From the NCBI RefSeq assembly GCF_005281615.1, contig NZ_SZZM01000001.1:1167001-1231000 (forward strand): a stretch of 64,000 nt of DNA, given 5' to 3'. The translations under genes were made by a program, and so were the position numbers. Under the pieces are notes generated by a model that ran no database searches, was not told the DNA's origin, and saw only the letters and a list, made by a program, of their open reading frames with translations. This stretch comes from Rhodoligotrophos defluvii (GTDB lineage Bacteria > Pseudomonadota > Alphaproteobacteria > Rhizobiales > Im1). Below, piece by piece: positions 25,006 through 33,832 of this stretch (its first letter is position 1; each line of letters begins with the position of its first letter).

Positions 25006-25701
25006 CTAAACACTGAGCAGGCGGGCGGCAGTGGCTTCGTTGTCGGCCAGGGCGACCGCATCGCCTGTCCAAGCGACCCGCCCGCTGTCCAAGATGACGA
25101 AACGGTCGGCGAGCTGTTTGGGCACTCTGAAATTCTGCTCCACCAGAATGACGCCGAGGCCGCTTGCGAGGATGTCCCGCATCGCGCCCACCAAGGACTG
25201 CACCATGTTCGGGGCGAGGCCTTCCGTCGGCTCGTCCAGGAGCAGAATGCGCGGGTTGCACATCAAGGCGCGGCCGATGGCGAGCATCTGCTGCTCGCCC
25301 CCGGAGAGTGCCTGGCCCAAGGCCTTCCGCCGCTCCGCCAGTCGTGGAAAGACGCTGTAGACCCGGTCGGCCGTCCACAAGCCCGAGCGGTGGGCCACTT
25401 GGGCGATCGCCAGGTTCTCCTCCACCGTGAGCGTCGGAAAGACTTGCCGATCCTCCGGCACATAGGCGATGCCGGCTCGGCTGAGTGCCTCGGGGCTCGG
25501 CTTGTCGAGGCGCGCCCCATCGAGGACGAGCCCGCCTGAGCGGCAGCGGAGCTGGCCGGCAAGTGTCCGCAACGTGGTGCTCTTGCCCGCGCCGTTGCGG
25601 CCGGCGAGCGCCAGGGCTTCGCCGGGTTTGACCGAGAGCGAGATGTCATGCAGCGCCTGCGCGGCGCCGTAAAAGACCGAAGCCCGTTCCAGAGACAGCA
25701 T
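25006..25701 (-). CDS. livF: Branched-chain-amino-acid-type ABC transporter ATPase LivF
   Basis: 231-residue ATPase of the LivF group. Walker A GRNGAGKST, signature LSGGEQQMLAIGRAL, Walker B RILLLDEPTEGLAP and the switch segment LVEQNF. It is the last gene of the minus-strand importer operon. The start is ATG 25701; a TTG at 25707 overlapping the livG stop would add two residues. In operons carrying a CoA ligase and thiolase, Liv-type systems commonly import aromatic or branched carboxylates rather than amino acids. Confidence 0.92.
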   Translation of the reverse strand: MLSLERASVFYGAAQALHDISLSVKPGEALALAGRNGAGKSTTLRTLAGQLRCRSGGLVLDGARLDKPSPEALSRAGIAYVPEDRQVFPTLTVEENLAIAQVAHRSGLWTADRVYSVFPRLAERRKALGQALSGGEQQMLAIGRALMCNPRILLLDEPTEGLAPNMVQSLVGAMRDILASGLGVILVEQNFRVPKQLADRFVILDSGRVAWTGDAVALADNEATAARLLSV

Positions 25702-25703
25702 GG

Positions 25704-26447
25704 TCAACGCCCCAGATAAGCATCGCGTACGCGCGGATCGTTGCGCACGGCCTCGGGCCTGCCCTTGGCCAGCACTGTGCCGCCCACCAGCACCACGATC
25801 TCGTCCGCCATGGCCATGACCACGTCCATATTGTGCTCGACCAGCACGGTCGTGCGGTTGGCGGCAAGCGCTCTGATGAGGCTTGCGAATTTCGGCAGCT
25901 CATCCTGCCCGACCCCCGCCAGCGGCTCATCCAGCAGCAGAACCTGCGGGTCGCCGGCAAGCGCAAGAGCAAGCTCCAGCGCCCGTTGCTGACCATGAGA
26001 CAGCGACGCGGCGACGTCATCCCCATGCTGCGCCAGGCCGAACCGGGTAAGGCGCTCGCGCGCGTCCTCGGCGAGCGCCGTGAACGAGCCCACCGTGCGC
26101 CAGGGCATCGACATGCGCATGTGGCGATGCTGCAGCGCCAGGCGCAGGTTCTCGAACACGGTCATCTGCGGGAAGACGTTCACGATCTGGAACGAGCGTG
26201 AAAGGCCGGCACGCGCCCGCCGGTAAGGCGGCAAGGCCGAAATATCCTGACCGTTCAGGACAACGGAGCCGCCGACCGCCTTCTGCAACCCGGCGAGAAC
26301 GTTGAGCAGGGTCGTCTTGCCGGCGCCGTTCGGGCCGATAAGAGCCGTGATCCGGCCGGGTGCAAAGGCCAGGCTCACGTCCGACAAGGCCTGGAAGCTG
26401 CCGAAGCGCACAGCGATGTCGCGACATGAGAGACTGGCGGCCGTCAT
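25704..26447 (-). CDS. livG: Branched-chain-amino-acid-type ABC transporter ATPase LivG
   Basis: 247-residue ATPase paired with LivF. Walker A GPNGAGKTT, a signature with a variant form LSHGQQRALELALAL, Walker B QVLLLDEPLAGVG, and LVEHNMDVVMAMADE. The start ATG 26447 overlaps the livM stop by 4 nt. The open frame extending to 26954 is a shadow of livM in another frame and is ignored. It energises import of the ligand bound by the protein encoded at 31142-32314. Confidence 0.92.
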   Translation of the reverse strand: MTAASLSCRDIAVRFGSFQALSDVSLAFAPGRITALIGPNGAGKTTLLNVLAGLQKAVGGSVVLNGQDISALPPYRRARAGLSRSFQIVNVFPQMTVFENLRLALQHRHMRMSMPWRTVGSFTALAEDARERLTRFGLAQHGDDVAASLSHGQQRALELALALAGDPQVLLLDEPLAGVGQDELPKFASLIRALAANRTTVLVEHNMDVVMAMADEIVVLVGGTVLAKGRPEAVRNDPRVRDAYLGR

Positions 26448-27436
26448 GGCGTCTGCTTCCGCTCGATCGCAAGCGCCGGGCCGGACGCCGGCCGCGTGAA
26501 CACCTTCGGCACGTGCCGCGAGATCAGCCCGCAGATTCCGCCCGGCATGTAGAGGGTCACGAGAATGAAGATGAGACCCAGCAGGCCGTACCAATGGTCC
26601 GTATAGGCGCTGATCCCCTCCTTCAGGCCCTCGAACACCGCCACGCCGACCACGGGTCCGAGGAAGGTGCCGCGGCCGCCGAGCACCGTCATGATCAGCA
26701 CGTCGCCCGAGGCGGTCCAGCGGGTCATGTCCGGGCCCACGAACATGACGAGACACCCGAGCAAGGCGCCGGCAAGCCCGGAATAGGCACCCGAGATGGC
26801 GAAGGCGCCGAGCTTGTAGCGGCGCGTATCGTAGCCGAGCTGGCCGGCCCGCGTTTCGTTCTGCCGGATCGCCGAAAGCACCTGCCCGAACGGTGACGCA
26901 CGCAGCAGCGCGTTCAGCATCATCAGCGCGAGAAACACTGCGGCCACGAAACACGCGAAATTGCCGTCATCATAGAAGTCGATGCCGAGCAACTCGGGCC
27001 GAGGCACCCCGGCTAGGCCGTCGGTGCCGCCGGTCCAGGCCTTCAGCTTCACCTCGGCCAGGATATGGATGAGCTGGGCGAGGGCCAGGGTGGTGAGCGC
27101 GAAGTAGATGCCCGACTGGCGCAGGGTGACCGCCGCGAAGCTCAGCCCCACCGCTGCCCCCACCAAGCTGGCGGCGGCCAGGGCGGGCAGAGGGCTCACC
27201 TCATAGGTGAGCGTCAGGATGGCGTAAGCATAGGCGCCGGTTCCGAAGAAGGCGGCATGGCCGAAGGAGATGATCCCGGCCACGCCGAACACGAGGTCGA
27301 ACCCCACGGCGAAGATGGCCCAGACTAGCACCAGGGCGATGATGTACTGCACCCCGTCGCCTGCGGTGAGGGCGAGCCCCGCCGCGCCTCCGGCAAGGAG
27401 GGCCGACAGGAGGAGGTGCCGAACGAACGGGCTCAT
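26444..27436 (-). CDS. livM: Branched-chain-amino-acid-type ABC transporter permease LivM
   Basis: 330-residue permease with about nine or ten helices. It carries the LivM features VFGVAGIISFGHAAFFGTGAY, AIRQNETRAGQLGYDTRRYKL (cytoplasmic loop contacting the ATPase) and a C-terminal GLLGLIFILVTLYMPGGI. The start at 27436 overlaps the livH stop (ATGA). It forms the membrane channel with LivH. Confidence 0.92.
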   Translation of the reverse strand: MSPFVRHLLLSALLAGGAAGLALTAGDGVQYIIALVLVWAIFAVGFDLVFGVAGIISFGHAAFFGTGAYAYAILTLTYEVSPLPALAAASLVGAAVGLSFAAVTLRQSGIYFALTTLALAQLIHILAEVKLKAWTGGTDGLAGVPRPELLGIDFYDDGNFACFVAAVFLALMMLNALLRASPFGQVLSAIRQNETRAGQLGYDTRRYKLGAFAISGAYSGLAGALLGCLVMFVGPDMTRWTASGDVLIMTVLGGRGTFLGPVVGVAVFEGLKEGISAYTDHWYGLLGLIFILVTLYMPGGICGLISRHVPKVFTRPASGPALAIERKQTP

Positions 27437-28296
27437 GCCTTGCGCCCCGGGGCGAGGCTGAACAGCCCTTGCGGGCGGATCAGCAGGACGAGGACAAGCA
27501 CCAGATAGGTCGCAACGTCGATCCAGGCGGGAATGAAGGTCTGCCCGAAGGCTTGCACCAGGCCCAGCAGGGCCGCGGCGGCGACCGCTCCACGGATATT
27601 GCCCAAGCCGCCGAGGATGACGACGATGAAGCAATCGATGATGATGGTGAAGCCCATGCCCACCTGCACGGGCAACAGCGGTGCGGCGATGGCGCCGCCT
27701 AGCGCAGCGAGCCCCGCGCCGAGCGCGAAGACCAGGGTGCGCACCTTGTCGACGCCGATGCCGAGCGAGCGCACCATCATCGGATAGGACATGGCGGCCC
27801 TCAGCACCATGCCAAGCCTCGTTTTCTCGATCAGCCAGAACAGACCAAGGCCCACGACGAGACCCGCCCCCAGCAGGAACAGGCGATAGACCGCCACGTC
27901 GTCGCCCATGATCGGCACCGCGCCGGATAGCGAGGCCGGCAGAGGCACGTCCCGATAGCCGAAGCCCCAGATCAGGCGCACGGCCTCCTCGATCACCAGG
28001 ATGGCGCCGAAGGTCATGAGCAGCTGCTCGACATGATCGCGGTCGTAGAGCGGCCGGAGCAGCAGCCACTCGATCGCACCGCCGAGGATCGCCACGACGA
28101 GCGGCGCCAGCACCAGCGCGATCCAGAAGCTGCCGGTGCGGGTTGCCACCTCATAGGCGATGAAGGCCCCGAGCATGTAGAGCGCGCCATGGGCGAAGTT
28201 GATGACGCCCAGCATGCCGAAAATCAGGGTGAGCCCTGCCGCCAGCAGGAACAGCAGAGTGGCGATGCTCAGGCCTATGAGGGCGGTGGCGAGCAT
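27433..28296 (-). CDS. livH: Branched-chain-amino-acid-type ABC transporter permease LivH
   Basis: 287-residue permease with about eight helices, starting MLATALIGLSIATLLFLLAA and containing the LivH segment GMLGVINFAHGALYMLGAF. The ATPase-contact loop reads AMSYPMMVRSLGIGVDKVR. It follows the thiolase gene by 15 nt on the same strand, so the catabolic enzymes and importer are one transcript. Confidence 0.92.
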   Translation of the reverse strand: MLATALIGLSIATLLFLLAAGLTLIFGMLGVINFAHGALYMLGAFIAYEVATRTGSFWIALVLAPLVVAILGGAIEWLLLRPLYDRDHVEQLLMTFGAILVIEEAVRLIWGFGYRDVPLPASLSGAVPIMGDDVAVYRLFLLGAGLVVGLGLFWLIEKTRLGMVLRAAMSYPMMVRSLGIGVDKVRTLVFALGAGLAALGGAIAAPLLPVQVGMGFTIIIDCFIVVILGGLGNIRGAVAAAALLGLVQAFGQTFIPAWIDVATYLVLVLVLLIRPQGLFSLAPGRKA

Positions 28297-28311
28297 GGTT
28301 CCGGTGGCCCC

Positions 28312-29568
28312 TCAGCGCGTGCGCTCGTAGATGACGACGGCAGCGACCGCCTCCTCCATGCCGATGATGCCACCACCGTTTTCTTGGAGCGCGATGGCCG
28401 CCCCGTCCACCTGGCGGGCACCGGCCTCGCCGCGGAGCTGCGTGACCAGCTCGTAGCACATGGAGAGGCCGGTCGCGCCGATCGGATGCCCCTTGGAGAC
28501 GAGCCCGCCCGATGTGTTGATAGGCAATTCGCCGCCGATCTTGGTGGCACCGCTGCCGACAAAGGCACCCCCTTCGCCGATCTCGCAGAAGCGCATCATC
28601 TCGGACTGGTAGACCTCGCAGAACGACGTCGCGTCATGAACCTCCGCCACATCGATATCGCGCGGACCGATGCCGGCCTGGGCATAGGCCCGGTCTGCCG
28701 CGGCGCGGGTGAGGCTCGGCTCGTCGAGGCGGCGATATTTGCCGCCGGAGAGGGCGAGCGCCGACAGCTTGATGGCGCGGTCACGCACCCGTTGCGGCAT
28801 GGATTTCAGATATTCCGCGGAGCACAGAAGGGCCGCCGCCGCCCCATCGCCCATGGGCGCGCACATGGAACGGGTCAGCGGCGCGCTGACCGGACGGTCG
28901 GCCAGAACCTGCTCCGGCGTCATCTCGAACCGGTACTGCGCCTTGGGATTGAGCGCGCCGTTGCAGTGGTTCTTGGCGGCACCCACCGCGATCTGCTCGG
29001 CGGTCGTGCCATAGGCCTTCATGTGATAGTTGGCCTGCATGGCATAGGTGTCCATGGCGATAGTGCGGTCGGGCCCGGGCGCGAAGGGAACACCCACTTG
29101 GCTTCCCACGCGGCGATACTCCTCCTCCCATTCCTGCGGGTCCAGGAGGTCCATCCCGCCCGAAAAATGGGCAAAGATCCGCCGGGGATCTTCGGCATCG
29201 TAGAGCTTCTCGGCACCGAGCGCGAGAGTGAGTTGCGCATCGCCCGCCCGGATCTCCTTGGCGGCACCGGCTAGAGCGAGGCTTCCCGTGGCGCACCCGC
29301 CCTCCACATTGACGATGGGCGCACGATCCGGAAATAGGCCTTCGCGCACCAGGGGGATGAAAGACACGTTCCCCCGCGTTAACGCCTGGCCCCAGTAATG
29401 CATCAGGCAGTTGCCGAACCAGGCCCCGTCGATGTCGCGTCCGTCCTCGAGCTGCGCATCCGCCAATGCGCCGAGATAGGCCTCGCGCGCCAGCTCCTTG
29501 AAACCCTTTTCCGGCTGCTTCTTGAATTCGGTCGTATAGACGCCGAGCACGTAGACGTCGTTTGCCAT
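28312..29568 (-). CDS. Thiolase family protein (SCP2/acetyl-CoA acetyltransferase-like)
   Basis: 418-residue thiolase-fold enzyme expected to cleave a 3-oxoacyl-CoA with CoA. The nucleophile is C92 (VEGGCATGS). The C-terminal half has EVHDATSFCE and SKGHPIGATG, the pattern of sterol-carrier-protein-type thiolases rather than of FadA/PhaA. These often work with a small DUF35 OB-fold partner, but none is encoded in this operon. It lies between the CoA ligase (15 nt upstream) and livH (15 nt downstream). Confidence 0.87.
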   Translation of the reverse strand: MANDVYVLGVYTTEFKKQPEKGFKELAREAYLGALADAQLEDGRDIDGAWFGNCLMHYWGQALTRGNVSFIPLVREGLFPDRAPIVNVEGGCATGSLALAGAAKEIRAGDAQLTLALGAEKLYDAEDPRRIFAHFSGGMDLLDPQEWEEEYRRVGSQVGVPFAPGPDRTIAMDTYAMQANYHMKAYGTTAEQIAVGAAKNHCNGALNPKAQYRFEMTPEQVLADRPVSAPLTRSMCAPMGDGAAAALLCSAEYLKSMPQRVRDRAIKLSALALSGGKYRRLDEPSLTRAAADRAYAQAGIGPRDIDVAEVHDATSFCEVYQSEMMRFCEIGEGGAFVGSGATKIGGELPINTSGGLVSKGHPIGATGLSMCYELVTQLRGEAGARQVDGAAIALQENGGGIIGMEEAVAAVVIYERTR

Positions 29569-29583
29569 GGGCTGTTTCCCCTG

Positions 29584-31131
29584 CTAGACCGCGCGCTCGC
29601 GGCCGCTCCAGAACGTGTCGCGGATTTCGCGCTTCAGCACCTTGCCATTGCCGCTACGCGGCAGCTCGTCCCAGATGTCGACGGACTTGGGCGCATGCAC
29701 GCCGCCAAGCTCGCGCTTCACCAGCGTGATCAGCTCCTGCGGATCGACCTGGGCCTGCGGCTTGAGCTCGATCACCGCCTTGATGGCCTCGCCCCATTTC
29801 GCATCGGGCACACCGATGACGGCGCAATCGCGCACGGCCGGGTGGGACAGCAGCACCTGCTCGACCTCCGCCGAGAAGACATTGAAGCCGCCGGTGACGA
29901 TCATGTCCTTCTTGCGGTCGACGATATAGATGAAGCCCTGCTCGTCGCGATAGCCCACGTCGCCGGTGTGATGCCATCCATGGGCGGATGCTGCGGCGGT
30001 CGCTTCCGGATTGCCGAAATAGCCGGGGAAGACCAGGGTGCCCTTGGCCACGATCTCGCCGCGCTGGCCGGGTGGCAGAATATTGCCGTCCTCATCCATG
30101 ATCTCCACCCGGACATTGAGCGTGGGCCTGCCGCAGCTCGCATAGAGCCGCGGATCGGCTTCGGCCGCGAGAAGATCCTCGGTCGAGAGGAAGGTCAGGA
30201 ACATCGGCGCCTCGGCCTGGCCGAAGGACTGGCACATGACCGGCCCGAAAACCTCCATGGCCTCGCGGAACTTCTCCGGCGCGACCGGGGCCGCCGCCAC
30301 GACGAAATATTTCAGCGAGGAATAGTCGTAGCTGCGCACTTCGGGATGCGCGAGCATCATGTAAAGCACCGTCGGCGGCAAATAGAGGTGGGTGATCCTG
30401 TGCCGCTCGATCGCCTGCATGATCGCCAGCGGATCGGCGCGGGGCAGCACCACATTGGTGGCGCCGCCCGGCATCATCATGAGCGCCAGCCCGCCCGCCG
30501 CATGGGTCATCGGCCCGGCCACCAGGTGAATCGGTGGCTTGGCCGAGGGAAGGCAATGCCAATAGGCGCTGATCAAGGCTTCCCAGGTGCGATGGGTCCA
30601 GGGCGCGCCCTTCGACAGGCCGGTGGTGCCGCCGGTGGGAAATATGGTGGCGATCCGGTCCGGATCGTCCGGCACTTCGGGCAGGGTGCCGTCACCCCGC
30701 CCGAGGAAATCGCCGAGGGACACCGCTGAGCCGCCACCGTCGCCGTCGATGCAGACCAGCAGCCGCAGCGACGGCGTGGCCGCCTGCAATTCCGCCGCCT
30801 CGCGGGCCAAGCTGCCATGGAAGAACAGCACTTCGCAGCCGGTCATGCCGAGGAAATGGGCATTCACCGCGACCGTGTTGCGCGCGTTGCACGGGATCCA
30901 GACCCCGCCCGCGTAGAAAATCCCGATGATGCAGGCGAAGGCCCGCGGGTCGTTGGGACTGAACACCGCCATCCGGGCGCCGTCGGAAAAGCCCGAGGCG
31001 TGGAGCGCCGATGCGAGCCCTCGCGCCATTTGGTCGACCTCGCCATAGGTGAGGGTGACGTAGTCGTCGAGGAACGCGGGCCGGTCGGCGCCGCGGGCAA
31101 GGCCCTTCTGAAAATAGTCGATCAGGCGCAT
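29584..31131 (-). CDS. AMP-dependent acyl-CoA synthetase/ligase
   Basis: 515-residue ANL-family ligase activating an imported acid to its CoA ester. Motifs: IFPTGGTTGLSKGAPWTH (phosphate loop), QSFGQAEAP in place of the usual YGxTE, HTGDVGYRDEQGFIYIVDRKKD and the lysine in RSGNGKVLKREIR. The gene begins 10 nt after the binding-protein stop, placing import, activation and thiolysis in one operon. The free-acid substrate is unknown. Confidence 0.9.
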   Translation of the reverse strand: MRLIDYFQKGLARGADRPAFLDDYVTLTYGEVDQMARGLASALHASGFSDGARMAVFSPNDPRAFACIIGIFYAGGVWIPCNARNTVAVNAHFLGMTGCEVLFFHGSLAREAAELQAATPSLRLLVCIDGDGGGSAVSLGDFLGRGDGTLPEVPDDPDRIATIFPTGGTTGLSKGAPWTHRTWEALISAYWHCLPSAKPPIHLVAGPMTHAAGGLALMMMPGGATNVVLPRADPLAIMQAIERHRITHLYLPPTVLYMMLAHPEVRSYDYSSLKYFVVAAAPVAPEKFREAMEVFGPVMCQSFGQAEAPMFLTFLSTEDLLAAEADPRLYASCGRPTLNVRVEIMDEDGNILPPGQRGEIVAKGTLVFPGYFGNPEATAAASAHGWHHTGDVGYRDEQGFIYIVDRKKDMIVTGGFNVFSAEVEQVLLSHPAVRDCAVIGVPDAKWGEAIKAVIELKPQAQVDPQELITLVKRELGGVHAPKSVDIWDELPRSGNGKVLKREIRDTFWSGRERAV

Positions 31132-31141
31132 GGGGTATCGC

Positions 31142-32314
31142 TTACTCGCAGGCGTCGAACAGCGCGCTGGGCTCGAAGGTATAGGTCACCTCCATGGTGA
31201 CCGGCGGCAGGGGATCGCTTCCCTTGACGGCTTTGCCGAACAGCCCGACCTGCTCGGCCTGGTTGTCGCAGGGCCGCATGCGCTTCGTGCCTTCCACGGA
31301 CTCCGCGTAGGTGCTGTTGCGGAAAGCCTCGAGCCAGGCCTCCTTGTCCCAGCGTCCGGTCTCGTCGACCACGTTCAGGAACCACGACATGCCGTCGAAG
31401 GCCTCGCCGGCGAACTGGTTGGGTAGCTCGCCATACTTGGCCTTGAAGGCGGCGACGAACTTCTCGTTGGCCGGATTGTCGTGCGAGAAATGATAGCGCA
31501 AGGTGGAGTTGACGCCGTAGCTCTGCTCGCCCACCGCCTTGCCCATGAGCTCATCCATCACCATGGTGCCGAAGACGGTCTTCTTGTCCTTGAGCCCGAT
31601 CTGGCCCGACTGCTTCAGGAAGGTGATGGCATCGCTGCCGGTCATGATCATGGCGACGCCGTCCGCGTCCGACTTGGCGACCTTGTCGGCGATGAGCGAG
31701 TAGTCCTTGTTGCCCAGCGCCGGAAAGTCCTCACCGGCAATGGTGACGCCCTTGGCTTTGAGCTTGGCCTTGAGGCTCTCCCACATCTCACGGCCGACCG
31801 CATAGTCCGCGACCACGCCATAGACGCGCTTCACGCCATCCTTGGCGGCGAACTCGGCCATCATCCGGTTTTCCATATCGACCGGATTCGACGTCCTGAA
31901 CGTATAGGGATTCTTGTCCTTCCCGGTGATCTCGTCACTGGCCGAGATCGTCACGAGCAGGGGAACCTTGCGGCGCTCGGCGAGCTTCATCATCGCGATG
32001 GTGGCGCCGGAGCTCACCTCGCCGAATAGGAGGTCGGCGCCGTCGGCGATCAGCCGCGTCGCCTTCTGAACGGCAACCTGCGGCTTGGTTTCGCTGTCCT
32101 CCCATTCGAACACGATGGGAGCGCCGAGAACCTTGCCGCCACGCATTTCGGCAGCGAGCTCGGCACCTTTGCGCATGGCCTCGCCGATCACCCCATAGGG
32201 GCCGCTGAGCGCCACCACGCCGCCGACTTTGAATTCCTCCTCGGCTGCTGCCGCATTGCAAAACATGGCCAGAGCGGCCGAGGCAAGCAAGACATGGCGA
32301 ATGCCGGAATGCAT
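31142..32314 (-). CDS. Branched-chain-type ABC transporter substrate-binding protein
   Basis: 390-residue periplasmic protein of the LivJ-like (Peripla_BP_6) family. Signal peptide MHSGIRHVLLASAALAMFCN, mature part starting near AEEEFKVGGVVALSGPYGVIG. Typical segments are LFGEVSSGATIAMMKLAERR and MIMTGSDAITFLKQSGQIGL. It is the first gene of the minus-strand operon and faces the second MarR gene across an intergenic region containing a candidate operator. AGGGAGGAGG lies upstream of its ATG. Confidence 0.9.
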   Translation of the reverse strand: MHSGIRHVLLASAALAMFCNAAAAEEEFKVGGVVALSGPYGVIGEAMRKGAELAAEMRGGKVLGAPIVFEWEDSETKPQVAVQKATRLIADGADLLFGEVSSGATIAMMKLAERRKVPLLVTISASDEITGKDKNPYTFRTSNPVDMENRMMAEFAAKDGVKRVYGVVADYAVGREMWESLKAKLKAKGVTIAGEDFPALGNKDYSLIADKVAKSDADGVAMIMTGSDAITFLKQSGQIGLKDKKTVFGTMVMDELMGKAVGEQSYGVNSTLRYHFSHDNPANEKFVAAFKAKYGELPNQFAGEAFDGMSWFLNVVDETGRWDKEAWLEAFRNSTYAESVEGTKRMRPCDNQAEQVGLFGKAVKGSDPLPPVTMEVTYTFEPSALFDACE

Positions 32315-32389
32315 ATGAGACCTCCTCCCTTTCGATTCGCACCCCCTTCTCCCGAGGGGTGGCGAACCGTACTGCCGGCCGCCATATAT

Positions 32390-32402
32390 GTCAACTAAGT
32401 TG
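32390..32402. promoter_or_regulatory. Putative MarR operator between the Liv operon and the second marR gene
   Basis: GTCAACTAAGTTG contains the perfect 11-bp palindrome CAACTAAGTTG (32392-32402). It is 76 nt from the Liv binding-protein start and 103 nt from the MarR start. The word GTCAACTAA also lies in both putative operators of the first MarR gene (5209-5217 forward, 5897-5905 inverted), at about the same distance from the regulator start. Confidence 0.55.
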
Positions 32403-32504
32403 CGTTATCATGTTTTGCGTACTATCAGCCAACCGGCCACAATCCGGTTTCTCAGCAGCGGCCTAGGGATTATTAAGCATTCGGACCAACACCGAGGAAA
32501 ATGC

Positions 32505-33074
32505 ATGTCAGTCCAGGAACAGCCGCGCCGCCGCCAAACCCGCAAGGCGAAAGAGCCTGCCGACGGGCACGACGCCGCGCCGTCGCGCCGCGATCTGCAG
32601 CGCGGCCTGGAGCTGCACTTCTTCGCTCACTTGAACCTGGCGGAAGACGCGAACCGGCAGCTTGCAGCCCTGGACATGGGGCGGACCCACCACCGGATCC
32701 TGTATTTCACCGTGCAGACCCCCGGCATCACGGTCGGTGAGCTGACGTCGCTGTTGCGTGTCACCCATCAGGCCATTCAGCGTCCCATGGGCGACCTCGT
32801 TCGCGGGGGCTACATCCAGCAGCAGATGTCGAGCGTCGACCGGCGGCAGCGCCAGCTGTTCTCGACGCCCAAGGGCTTGGCCTTGTTCGAGCAGCTCTCG
32901 CAGCGGCAGTTCGAGCGGCTCGCACGGGCCTATGAAAAGGCTGGAAGCGAGGCGGTGATGGGATTCTGGGCGGTGCTGTCGGCTATGGTCGAGCCGGCCG
33001 ATCACGAATGGATCAGGCGCGGGGAACAGGCACGCGCCGCGCCTGCCGCCGGCCATGCAAAAAAAGCCAAGTGA
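32505..33074 (+). CDS. MarR family transcriptional regulator
   Basis: 189-residue winged-helix protein. A basic, probably disordered N-terminus of about 28 residues (RRRQTRKAKEP) precedes the MarR core: HHRILYFTVQTPGITVGELTSLLRVTHQAIQRPMGDLV (HTH) and the wing SVDRRQRQLFSTPKG. The ATG 32505 is chosen, with GAGGAAA upstream; the in-frame ATG at 32388 lies inside the putative operator. It is divergent from the Liv/CoA-ligase/thiolase operon, which it most likely represses until an acid or its CoA ester is present. Confidence 0.88.
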   Translation: MSVQEQPRRRQTRKAKEPADGHDAAPSRRDLQRGLELHFFAHLNLAEDANRQLAALDMGRTHHRILYFTVQTPGITVGELTSLLRVTHQAIQRPMGDLVRGGYIQQQMSSVDRRQRQLFSTPKGLALFEQLSQRQFERLARAYEKAGSEAVMGFWAVLSAMVEPADHEWIRRGEQARAAPAAGHAKKAK

Positions 33075-33096
33075 CGATCGCGCTTAAAGGCGCCGA

Positions 33097-33606
33097 TCAG
33101 TGCTTGGCCGTGACCGATTCATCCGCCTCCAGGTCGAAGAACTTGCCGGTCAGCTCGCCGAAGCGGCTTTCCAGCCATCCGGCCATGGCAAGCTCCTCCT
33201 GGAGGATCTCCTCGCAGACGCGCGCCGTCTCCGCATCGCCTAGCCGGCGAGCCGCCGCGACCAGAATCTTGTAGCTGGCGATCTCCATCTGCTCGAAGGT
33301 GTAGCTCGCCAGAACGCCCTTGATGATCTCGTCGCTGGTAAAGATCCCGCTGAGCCCCTGCCCCAGGCCCATCAGCTTCGTACCCGTGTCCTTCAGGGTC
33401 GAGGCATCGCTGCCGTGGCGCCGCAGGCATTCCCGCACGCGCTCCGACTGGCGCTGCGTCTCGGTGACATGCTGTTCGATGCGTGCCTTCAACTCGGGAT
33501 AGTTTTCGATGCGGCGCGCAAAGCTGCTGAGCATCTTTATCGCCTGCTCTTCGGCCGCATGGACATCCCGAAGCCAGGAAAGAAGGTGATCCCTCGGGTC
33601 AGTCAT
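33097..33606 (-). CDS. DUF892 (YciE/YciF-like) ferritin-fold protein
   Basis: 169-residue four-helix protein of the DUF892 family, related to ferritin-like stress proteins. Characteristic: LLSWLRDVHAAEEQAIKMLSSFA at the N-terminus, HVTETQRQSERVRECLRRHG, and YTFEQMEIASYKILVAAARRLGD. ATG 33606 is preceded by AAGGAG; the longer open frame to 33870 lacks similarity. It is divergent from the manganese catalase gene over 226 nt, and both fit a general-stress or oxidative-stress setting. Confidence 0.87.
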   Translation of the reverse strand: MTDPRDHLLSWLRDVHAAEEQAIKMLSSFARRIENYPELKARIEQHVTETQRQSERVRECLRRHGSDASTLKDTGTKLMGLGQGLSGIFTSDEIIKGVLASYTFEQMEIASYKILVAAARRLGDAETARVCEEILQEELAMAGWLESRFGELTGKFFDLEADESVTAKH

Positions 33607-33832
33607 TGGTCGAACTCCTTGCCTCGATTGTGCGGATGCTTGAGCGCGCTGAGCGATTGCATCTCGATGAATTGGCTGCGCACGGGCAATAGCGGACAGG
33701 AAAAATGGTTCCGGTGTGGGGGGAGGCAAAATTCCCCTTCGCGCGCAGACCCGGACTGGAACCACTGCAGCCGAGGCCGGTTGGCCGGTGACAGCGGCCC
33801 CGAGCGTCGCGGTTTCCCACAAGGAGAGCCCC

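Noticed and set aside
28033-29274. 413-codon plus-strand open frame opposite the thiolase and livH
   Set aside because: Antisense shadow; the minus-strand thiolase has its cysteine and histidine motifs.
29398-30729. 443-codon plus-strand open frame opposite the acyl-CoA ligase
   Set aside because: Antisense shadow of a clear ANL ligase.
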